Below the pieces are notes generated by a model. It ran no database searches. It saw only the letters and a list, made by a program, of their open reading frames with translations, and was not told where the DNA came from. Shown here in pieces: positions 1 through 5,454 of a stretch of 5,527 nucleotides of DNA (positions within the stretch are counted from its first letter, which is position 1; each line of letters begins with the position of its first letter). The translations under genes and the position numbers were made by a program. This DNA comes from Gammaproteobacteria bacterium (GTDB lineage: Bacteria; Pseudomonadota; Gammaproteobacteria; Competibacterales; Competibacteraceae), in NCBI GenBank assembly GCA_020047885.1, contig JAIFNF010000202.1, positions 1 through 5,527 on the forward strand, read 5' to 3'.

Positions 1-931
1 TCACCGGCACTGGCATCACCTGCGGGAGTGACTGCACCGAAAGCTATGCCAGTGGGAGCATTGTGACTCTAACCGCCACGGCAACCAGCGGTTCGACCTT
101 CGCCGGGTGGAGCGGCGATTGCTCGGGTACTGGTACCTGTTCAGTCACCATGAGCGCCGCCAAGGCTGTCACTGCGACTTTCAACCTGACAAATACCACC
201 TCCGCCGATGCGGTGGGCGTCTTCCGGGCCGGAACCTGGTTTCTGGACGCCAACGCCAATGGTGCCTGGGATGGTTGTCAGCAAGACGGGGGGTTGGATC
301 TGTGTCTGTATAACAGCTTTGGCACGACCGGCGACCGACCCGCGGCCGGCAACTGGGATGGCAGCGCCAAGAGTTCCATCGGCGTCCTGCGTTCCAATAC
401 CGGCGAATGGTTTATTGACCGTAATGGCAACCGCCAGTGGGATGGCTGTGGAGTGGTGACTGGAACGGCACCGGGTTCGCCAAAATCGGGGTGTTCCGGG
501 CGGGCCAATGGTACCTGGACGCGAACGGTAACGGCATCTGGGACGGCTGCACCATCGAACTCTGTCTGAACTTCGGCACGAGCGGCGATCTGCCGGTGGC
601 CGGTAACTGGGACGGCGGAACAAAAGCCGGCGTCGGCGTCTTCCGGGCCGGAACCTGGTATCTCGACTACAACGGCAATGGGAAATGGGATGGCTGTCAA
701 CAGGACGGCGGCCTGGATCAATGTCTGTATAACAGCTTCGGCATCGCCGGGGATTTGCCGGCAGCGGGCGATTGGAATGGCGATGGCAAAGCCAAGGTCG
801 GGGTGTTCCGAGCTGGAACCTGGTATCTTGACTACAACGGTAACGGGGCTTGGGATGGCTGTGGGATTGACCGCTGCTACGTCGGCAGCTTCGGCATCCA
901 GGGCGACTTACCGGTAGCCGGTAAGTGGTAA
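1..931 (+). CDS. Secreted/surface repeat protein, 5' partial, with an internal frame break
   Basis: This is the C-terminal part of a larger extracellular protein whose start lies left of the window. The frame opens at base 3. Bases 3-188 encode one divergent InlB-B-type (bacterial Ig-like) repeat, recognisable from its FAGWSGDCSGTGTCSVTM core and the closing VTATF. From base 213 there are five tandem units of the form GVFRxGTWYLDxNGNGxWDGC...C...FGxxGDLPVAGxWDGxGK, a beta-rich FG-GAP/VCBS-like pattern in which DxNGNGxWD resembles a calcium-binding loop. Two spaced cysteines per unit could form disulfides. The frame used up to base 449 runs out of register and stops at 569, while from about base 455 the repeat continues in another frame to a TAA at 929-931. 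Unit 2 has therefore lost part of its coding sequence, by real mutation or by assembly collapse. A role in adhesion or matrix is inferred from domain type only. If the break is real, the product ends early with a 40-residue non-homologous tail. Confidence 0.75.
213..928 (+). repeat. Five tandem GVFR/WYLD protein-coding repeats
   Basis: Unit boundaries, set at the V/IGVxR codon, are 213-377 (55 codons), 378-484 (damaged), 485-631 (49 codons), 632-796 (55 codons) and 797-928 (44 codons). Units 1 and 4 share the longer insert CQQDGGLDxCLYNSFG and are close at DNA level; units 3 and 5 have a shorter insert (CTIELC, CGIDRC). The long/short alternation suggests that the ancestral duplication covered a pair of units. 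Unit 2 lacks the C...FGxxGDLPVA segment, which is where the reading frame changes. Such near-identical DNA is prone to slippage and to short-read misassembly. Confidence 0.85.
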
Positions 932-992
932 ACGACCGGGGTTGGAGAACCGTCTTCCCGGTGATCCAACCCTCGGTTTCGGCGGTGGCCTT

Positions 993-1016
993 GGCGGCCC
1001 AAGACCCTGGGCCGTC
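993..1016. terminator. GC-rich hairpin between convergent genes, possible terminator
   Basis: Bases 993-1001 (GGCGGCCCA) pair with 1008-1016 (TGGGCCGTC) to give a nine-pair stem with one G-T wobble and a six-base loop. It lies 3 bases beyond the stop codon of the minus-strand nuclease gene and about 60 bases beyond the stop of the plus-strand repeat protein, the usual place for a shared terminator. There is no T-run on either strand, so it is not a canonical intrinsic terminator. It may only stabilise or punctuate the transcripts. Nothing else is evident in 932-1019. Confidence 0.35.
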
Positions 1017-1019
1017 GCC

Positions 1020-2576
1020 TCAAGCCTCCTCCACTTCAAACCTGACCACATTGCGTTCCACGCGGCTGAATTCTACCCCGATCTGATAAATCGGCTGGCC
1101 CAGCGCCCGATATTTCTCCGCATAGCCCCGATCCTTGATCTGCTGCAACGCCCGCCCGTCCGGGACCAGTTCCACAACTTTGAACTCAAACAGATAAATC
1201 CGACCCTGGAATTTGACCGTCATATCAATCCGCCCCTGATTCGTCGCGTCTTCCAGAATAATGTCCAGCCCCAGTGCGGCGAAATAGCTGTAGAACACGC
1301 TGGCGTAGTAGCCTTCATAGCGGCTGATCGGGTTCGTGTCGTACCACTGATGCGGAATCGTGGCGAAGAACGCCCGAAACAGGTCTTTCATCCCCGCGAC
1401 ATCATTGGCCAGCAGTAAATCCAGCAGACGCAACCGCTGCGCGAAACTCCGACTGGCATCGTCTGTATAAACCCCCAGCAGGCTGGCGTTGAGACTGGCT
1501 TCGACCTCATGGTTGGGATAGCCCAGGGTGTACACCCAATACCCCCGGATGAGTTCCTCGGCTTTGTGCAGGGTCAGATAGCCGGTTTGAAACAACAGCG
1601 CTTCCGTCGCAATGTGCTCCACGTCAAACGCTGAGAGTAGCTCCATCCCGGTGCGCATCCGCGCCAAATCCGGGGTAAAGAAGCCGCGTTCCACCAACAG
1701 GTTAATCAGAAAACTCGGCGTCCCGGTTTCAAACCACCAAGGGCGGAATTCGCGTTTGTCAAATAGCAGCAACAGATCGAAGGGGTTATAAACGGCTTCC
1801 CCGGTCCAGCGGTAGCCGTTGTACCAGCGACGGATTTCGTCCCGATCCAGCCCCGGCCATTCTGGCGCAAACACCGTGTCCACATCCGTTTCGGTATAGC
1901 CACAGATGGCCGAATAGCGGGCGTCAACGGTAATATCGATCAGATTATTCAATCCGGAGAACAAGCTGACCTTGCTGAATTTCGACACGCCCGTCAGGAA
2001 GGCGAAGCGCAGATAGGCGTCGCTATCCTTGATGATGGAATAGAGGTTGCGGAGTCCGTCACGCATGGCCAGAGCGGTCTCGCGGTCGGTCAGATTATCC
2101 AGAATCGGCTTATCGTATTCATCGACCAGCACGACCACCCGCTGGCCCGTCCTGGCTTGGGCGCGCCGGATCAGTTCGCCAAAGTAGCCCACAATATCCA
2201 GACCATCCGGCAGGGTCAGACCGAGCGCTTCGGCGTTGATCCGCAAAAGATCGACAATGCGTCGATCCAGTTCCGCACGGTTGTGTAGCACGCCCCCGCC
2301 GAAGCTGAAACGGATCACCGGATGCTGGATCGACCAATCCCATCGGCCATGAAGGTACAGACCCTGAAACAAGGGTTCGTTGCCCTCAAACAGTTCCTTC
2401 AGGGTGTCGAGGAACAGGCTTTTGCCGAACCGGCGTGGACGGGAGAGGAAGTAATATTTGCCGCCCTGGATCAGGTGATGGATAAAAGGCGTTTTGTCGA
2501 CGTAGTAGTAATCCCCGCTGATAATTTCAGCGAAAGTCTGAATGCCAATCGGCAGTTTACGGCGGGTATTGGACAT
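1020..2576 (-). CDS. AAA-ATPase-like / PD-(D/E)XK nuclease family protein
   Basis: A 518-residue protein with the architecture of the AAA-ATPase-like (DUF1703/PF09820) plus PD-(D/E)XK nuclease (PDDEXK_9) family. The N-terminus carries the family signature LPIGIQTFAEI and YYVDKT (residues 8-29), followed by a P-loop-like SRPRRFGKSLFLDTL (45-59) and a Walker B-like VVVLVDEYDKPI (147-158). LTGVSKFSKVSLFSGLNNL (195-213) and RRWYNGYRW (249-257) are also typical. The C-terminal nuclease core has E421 in YEGYYAS, D451 in GRIDMTV and E464/K466 in YLFEFKV, so the active-site residues appear intact. The frame is open upstream to an ATG at 2642, but the family start matches MSNTRRKLPIG at 2576. No strong Shine-Dalgarno precedes it. 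The biological role of the family is not established; these proteins are often present as many paralogues per genome and are suspected of mobile or defence-related functions. It is transcribed alone or behind the tusA-like gene, 93 bases downstream of its stop. Confidence 0.9.
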   Translation of the reverse strand: MSNTRRKLPIGIQTFAEIISGDYYYVDKTPFIHHLIQGGKYYFLSRPRRFGKSLFLDTLKELFEGNEPLFQGLYLHGRWDWSIQHPVIRFSFGGGVLHNRAELDRRIVDLLRINAEALGLTLPDGLDIVGYFGELIRRAQARTGQRVVVLVDEYDKPILDNLTDRETALAMRDGLRNLYSIIKDSDAYLRFAFLTGVSKFSKVSLFSGLNNLIDITVDARYSAICGYTETDVDTVFAPEWPGLDRDEIRRWYNGYRWTGEAVYNPFDLLLLFDKREFRPWWFETGTPSFLINLLVERGFFTPDLARMRTGMELLSAFDVEHIATEALLFQTGYLTLHKAEELIRGYWVYTLGYPNHEVEASLNASLLGVYTDDASRSFAQRLRLLDLLLANDVAGMKDLFRAFFATIPHQWYDTNPISRYEGYYASVFYSYFAALGLDIILEDATNQGRIDMTVKFQGRIYLFEFKVVELVPDGRALQQIKDRGYAEKYRALGQPIYQIGVEFSRVERNVVRFEVEEA

Positions 2577-2607
2577 GGGCGGCAGTCCGAGATGAGGTAT
2601 AGCATTG

Positions 2608-2616
2608 ATTTTAGCA
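2608..2616 (-). promoter_or_regulatory. Possible extended -10 promoter for the nuclease gene
   Basis: On the minus strand these bases read TGCTAAAAT, an extended -10 element (TGn followed by TAAAAT, five of six matches to TATAAT). It sits about 31 bases upstream of the ATG at 2576, which would give a leader of roughly 25 bases. No convincing -35 hexamer is seen, which extended -10 promoters can tolerate. This AT-rich patch stands out in an otherwise GC-rich region. Confidence 0.3.
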
Positions 2617-2625
2617 TGGGTTGGC

Positions 2626-2661
2626 TGGTGCCGATGCACCAACGAACCTCGGCTTTGCCGA
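2626..2661. repeat. Two tandem short hairpins downstream of the tusA-like gene
   Basis: TGGTGC (2626-2631) and GCACCA (2636-2641) form a six-pair stem with a four-base loop. TCGGC (2649-2653) and GCCGA (2657-2661) form a five-pair stem with a three-base loop. Both lie within 45 bases of the TGA of the minus-strand tusA-like gene (2670-2672). There is no T-tract after either stem, so a canonical terminator is not supported. A paired-hairpin (REP-like) element or weak transcript punctuation is possible. Confidence 0.3.
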
Positions 2662-2669
2662 AAACCCGG

Positions 2670-2921
2670 TCAGGTGGGAATGGCCTTCCGCAGCAGAAAA
2701 TAGAAACATCCCTCCTCCTCCCGCACCTCCAGCAGGGTATGGCCTGCTTGTTGGCTGAAGGTCTCAAAATCCTTGACGGAATCCGGGTCGGTTGCGATCA
2801 CTCGCAGGGTCTGACCGCCGCGCAGACCCGCCAGCGCTTTCTTGGCTTTGAGAATGGGTAGCGGGCAATTCAGCCCGGAGGCATCAAGTTCGGCGTCGAT
2901 AGAGATCATGGCGGCCATCAT
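2670..2921 (-). CDS. tusA: TusA-family sulfur-carrier protein
   Basis: A small cytoplasmic sulfurtransferase of 83 residues, close to the usual 75-81. The diagnostic N-terminal motif LDASGLNCPLPILKAKKAL contains the CPxP cysteine (Cys19 from the first ATG) that carries a persulfide. The ATDPDSVKDF segment and a closing beta-strand (CFYFLLRK) complete the fold. Family members pass sulfur to partners in tRNA thiolation, molybdenum-cofactor metabolism or sulfur oxidation. The divergent position beside bepA matches the Pseudomonas pair PA1005/PA1006; PA1006 is a TusA-like protein linked to molybdenum homeostasis and nitrate use, so this copy may be that type rather than the tRNA-thiolation TusA. 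ATGs at 2921, 2918 and 2909 are all possible; the last gives 79 residues (MISIDAELDAS), and none has a clear Shine-Dalgarno. The family call is firm; the gene symbol is used in the broad sense. Confidence 0.9.
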   Translation of the reverse strand: MMAAMISIDAELDASGLNCPLPILKAKKALAGLRGGQTLRVIATDPDSVKDFETFSQQAGHTLLEVREEEGCFYFLLRKAIPT

Positions 2922-3038
2922 TCAGGGCAAGTTCAGGGCGCGCATTGAACCATGCTGATCGGGGCAGGGGCAAATCCTGGAACCCCCTACCGGCGATTCA
3001 GTCTCATTGCCTACCTTATCCTCTGTTGTGGAAATTCC

Positions 3039-4517
3039 ATGCGCCATCGCTTGCTGCCTGTCACGCTCAGTCTGCTGCTCGGTCTAACGCCGGTCGTTCC
3101 CGCGACCGCCCAATCCATTCAGTTGCCGGACATCGGCGATCCGGCCAGCGTCTATTTCGGCGCTGACGACGAGCAGAAACTGGGTCTGGACATCATGCGA
3201 CGGTTGCGCAATCGGGGCGCGGTGATGGAGGACGTACAACTCAATGAGTACCTCAACTCCATTGGCCAGAGCATCGTCACTTACGCCGACCACAACGGCG
3301 CACCCTATACCTTCTTCATGGTGCGCGATTCCAGCATCAACGCCTTCGCCATGCCGCACAATTTCATCGGCATTAACGCCGGCCTGTTGCTCAATACCCA
3401 ACGGGAGGATGAGTTAGCCGGGGTCATCGCCCACGAAATCGCCCATGTCTCGCAACGCCATATTGCCCGTGCCATTGGCGACATGAAGCGCATGAGCTTG
3501 CCCCTGGCAGCAGCGATGCTCGCTGGAGCGGCATTGGCGGCAGCCAGCAAACAGGCGGGATCCGCGGCGATGGTCAGTTCCCTGGCGGCCAGCGCGCAAC
3601 ATCAAATCAGCTTCACCCGCACGAATGAGCAGGAAGCCGACCGCATCGGGATGCAGTTATTGGCCAATGCCGGTTTTGACCCCCAAGGCATGACCGACTT
3701 TTTCAGCAAACTAGAACGCCTGTCGAGCGGCGAGGCGCGTAACCAGATTCCCGATATGCTGCGCACCCATCCGCGCCCGGAAAGCCGCGCCGCTGACACG
3801 CAGGATCGCCTCCCTATTCCTGCGATCCGCCGAGCCGGGCCTCGTGACCGAAACGCCTATCCTCTGGCCAAGGCGCGCACTCTGGCGTTGCTGACCGAAG
3901 ACAACCATACGCTGATTCGGGAACTGGAAACCCGCCTGGCCAAGGGCGATTTCACGAGCGAAACGGCTGAACGGTATGCCTACGCGATAGCGCTCCGGCA
4001 GGCGGGCCGCTATGCCGAGGCTCAACAGCAGATCGATCGGCTACAGCGTAGCGACCCGGATCGGTTGGCGTTCCGGATTGAAGCTGCGGAAATCGCCCTG
4101 GCCCGTGGCGACCGGGCGCAGGCCGGGCGACTGTTTGAAGAAGCGCTACGGCTTTATCCTGATGATTTCACCCTGGCCATGCATTACGGCCGGGCACTAG
4201 GCAGTCAGGGCGACCCGCAACGCGCCATGCGCCTGTTGCAACCGCACTTGCGCCGCCGCCCCAATGATCCACAGTTGTATGCGGTTTACGCGCAAGCTGC
4301 CCAGCGGGCGGGCGACCGGGCCGAAACGCACGCGACCATGGCTGAATATCATTACCTGAATGGCGAACTGCTGGCGGCCATCGAACAGTTGGAAATCGGC
4401 TTGCGCAATCCCGGATTAACCCCGAATCAGGAAGCCCGGTTACGCGCCCGGCTTAAACTGTTCCAGGCGGAAGCCGTTGCTCAGGATCTACCGGTGCCTA
4501 AACGGACGTTACCTTAA
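3039..4517 (+). CDS. bepA: Periplasmic M48 zinc metalloprotease with TPRs, BepA (YfgC) type
   Basis: A 492-residue exported protease/chaperone (E. coli BepA is 487) that in E. coli assists LptD and other beta-barrel assembly at the BAM complex and degrades stalled substrates. Residues 1-25 form a signal peptide (MRHR, hydrophobic core, cut near ATA-QS). The metalloprotease domain carries HEIAH at 132-136 (zinc ligands H132 and H136, catalytic E133) and NEQEAD at 196-201, with E197 the likely third zinc ligand. THPRPESRAAD at 243-253 holds H244, equivalent to the E. coli His246 switch that can occupy the active site and keep the enzyme latent. TPR-like helical pairs run from about 305 to 477 and end in the family-typical AEYHYLNGELLAAIEQL and NPGLTPNQEARLRARL. 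The frame is open from 2952, but that extension would bury the signal peptide, so the ATG at 3039 with a weak GGAA upstream is chosen. It diverges from the tusA-like gene; the 129-residue membrane protein follows after 75 bases. Confidence 0.95.
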   Translation: MRHRLLPVTLSLLLGLTPVVPATAQSIQLPDIGDPASVYFGADDEQKLGLDIMRRLRNRGAVMEDVQLNEYLNSIGQSIVTYADHNGAPYTFFMVRDSSINAFAMPHNFIGINAGLLLNTQREDELAGVIAHEIAHVSQRHIARAIGDMKRMSLPLAAAMLAGAALAAASKQAGSAAMVSSLAASAQHQISFTRTNEQEADRIGMQLLANAGFDPQGMTDFFSKLERLSSGEARNQIPDMLRTHPRPESRAADTQDRLPIPAIRRAGPRDRNAYPLAKARTLALLTEDNHTLIRELETRLAKGDFTSETAERYAYAIALRQAGRYAEAQQQIDRLQRSDPDRLAFRIEAAEIALARGDRAQAGRLFEEALRLYPDDFTLAMHYGRALGSQGDPQRAMRLLQPHLRRRPNDPQLYAVYAQAAQRAGDRAETHATMAEYHYLNGELLAAIEQLEIGLRNPGLTPNQEARLRARLKLFQAEAVAQDLPVPKRTLP

Positions 4518-4580
4518 CAACCGACCGGACGAACCATGCCCAGCGACCGGCGACTTCAAACCTCCATTCTGCAAGAACCC

Positions 4581-4584
4581 GGAG
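4581..4584 (+). promoter_or_regulatory. Shine-Dalgarno deciding the start at 4593
   Basis: GGAG lies 8 bases before the ATG at 4593. The other in-frame ATG, at 4536, has no such site. This is the clearest ribosome-binding site in the window and sets the 129-residue start. Confidence 0.6.
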
Positions 4585-4592
4585 ATTGCGCA

Positions 4593-4982
4593 ATGACTGA
4601 AGAAAGGAAAAAGGATTTTGTCGAAAGACGAAAGGGGCAAGACCGGCTGCTGCGGATCATGAGCGGGTTAGGCATTGTCGGCTGGGCCTCGCTGCTGGTG
4701 GTCATGGTGGTGATGGATCGGGCGAAACCGGATGATCCCACCTTCATGCCCAGTGAACGCATTTTTCAGATGACCGGCACTCCCTATCACCTGCGGACGA
4801 CCTGGGATCAGGGTCTGCTGACTGCCATTTTTTATCTGTTAAGCGTCGGTCTCGTTCTGGGGATCATCGGTCTGGTCGTCAATTCCCGGCGGCATCAACG
4901 GCGTGGCGATTATTACCGGATTCATCTGGTGCTGTTGACCGCCATCTCGGCCATCGGTGTTGTCTATTACCTCATTTTCTGA
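4593..4982 (+). CDS. Small three-helix inner-membrane protein of unknown function
   Basis: I do not recognise a named family. The 129-residue product begins with a highly charged cytoplasmic-type segment (EERKKDFVERRKGQDRLLR, residues 3-21). Three hydrophobic segments follow, at about 23-41 (GLGIVGWASLLVVMVVM), 75-97 (LLTAIFYLLSVGLVLGIIGLVV) and 111-128 (HLVLLTAISAIGVVYYLI). The loop between the first two (42-74) is polar and contains several prolines; the loop between the last two (SRRHQRRGDYYR, 98-109) is strongly basic. By the positive-inside rule both the N-terminus and the basic loop should be cytoplasmic, leaving the 42-74 loop in the periplasm and the C-terminus at the periplasmic face. 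It begins 75 bases after bepA on the same strand with no obvious terminator between them, so co-transcription is plausible. Codon use resembles its neighbours, and the good Shine-Dalgarno supports a real gene. Confidence 0.8.
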   Translation: MTEERKKDFVERRKGQDRLLRIMSGLGIVGWASLLVVMVVMDRAKPDDPTFMPSERIFQMTGTPYHLRTTWDQGLLTAIFYLLSVGLVLGIIGLVVNSRRHQRRGDYYRIHLVLLTAISAIGVVYYLIF

Positions 4983-5001
4983 TGACCCCCGGCCCGCCTG
5001 C

Positions 5002-5163
5002 ATGGGCAACGGCATCCTGTTCGTCAAACGGGAGCGCAGCGACTGCTGTTACCGCATTCCCTTCGGCTCTGAGAGCATCTGTACCTGTCCGATTCGCAAG
5101 GAACGCTATCCACCTGCCACAGGGGCTGTCCCTCGTCGGTATAGGCATCCGGGGGCGGGATGA
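5002..5163 (+). CDS. Possible small Cys-rich protein
   Basis: A 53-residue ORF from ATG 5002. Its first 37 residues look protein-like: ILFVKRERSDCCYRIPFG followed by SESICTCPIRKERY, with CC and CxC pairs (four cysteines in about 15 residues) and a high proportion of G/C at third codon positions. After residue 37 the codon use becomes less biased and the sequence (PPATGAVPRRYRHPGAG) looks random, so the natural C-terminus may have been lost by frameshift, or the ORF may be spurious. The frame also extends upstream to a GTG at 4957, overlapping the membrane-protein gene. No Shine-Dalgarno is seen before 5002. The paired cysteines could bind metal, but no family is recognised. The rest of 4983-5223 shows nothing identifiable. 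Confidence 0.35.
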   Translation: MGNGILFVKRERSDCCYRIPFGSESICTCPIRKERYPPATGAVPRRYRHPGAG

Positions 5164-5223
5164 GGCACGATCTCAAGGGCCTGAGGCATCGCCAGGGTTG
5201 GTTCATCGTGCATGGCTTACCCT

Positions 5224-5454
5224 TTACCGGTGCGCTTTCCGAAAGAGCGTCATCAGGGCGACCTGACGCGGCCCCGGTTGCACCGTAAAGCGTTGCCCGG
5301 CAGTCAGTGAACCCGGGACCGACACCGCCAGATAAAAGCCGCAGTAGCCGGTTTGCGCCATGAGCTTTGTCACTTGCCGGTGGCCCATCCACGCATTGAA
5401 CTTGGCGCACGGTTCACGGGGTTGGGTGACGCGCAGCACCGTTGCATCAACCAT
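5224..5454 (-). pseudogene. MOSC-domain (YiiM-like) protein, C-terminal fragment
   Basis: The 76-residue frame reads VLRVTQPREPCAKFNAWMG, then LMAQTGYCGFYLAVSVPGSLTAGQRF and PGPRQVALMTLF. It aligns with the latter half of YiiM-type MOSC proteins (E. coli ...IQVSQPRSPCYKLN...LMQNTGKVGWLYSVIAPGKV...). The conserved cysteine in PREPC (residue 16) is present. Complete proteins have roughly 100 further residues upstream, including the GENL and HGG motifs. Here the frame hits a TAA nine bases upstream of the ATG, and none of the three frames in 5455-5527 resembles a MOSC N-terminus. Homology begins at about VDATVLRV, directly beside what looks like an IS200/IS605 right end, so the ATG at 5454 is probably accidental and the gene is disrupted. 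MOSC proteins relate to molybdenum-cofactor sulfur transfer; YiiM-type members detoxify N-hydroxylated bases in E. coli. The fragment itself is unlikely to be active. Confidence 0.75.

Noticed and set aside
213..928. Repeat array considered as CRISPR
   Set aside because: The units are 130-165 bases, protein-coding and lack unique spacers between short identical repeats.
942..1418. 158-residue open frame on the plus strand
   Set aside because: It lies antisense to the well-supported ATPase/nuclease gene and has no recognisable motif; a shadow of that gene.
2577..2642. Upstream ATG at 2642 as the nuclease start
   Set aside because: The extra 22 residues are not family-like and cross the hairpin and promoter region; the family start fits the ATG at 2576.
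2322..2861. 179-residue plus-strand open frame
   Set aside because: It covers the antisense of the nuclease N-terminus and of the tusA-like gene, both of which have clear family motifs.
2952..3038. 29-residue N-terminal extension of bepA
   Set aside because: It would place the signal peptide inside the protein; total length and signal position fit the start at 3039.
5024..5410. 128-residue minus-strand open frame overlapping the MOSC fragment
   Set aside because: It is the MOSC region read in another frame plus the small-ORF antisense; it shows no family pattern.
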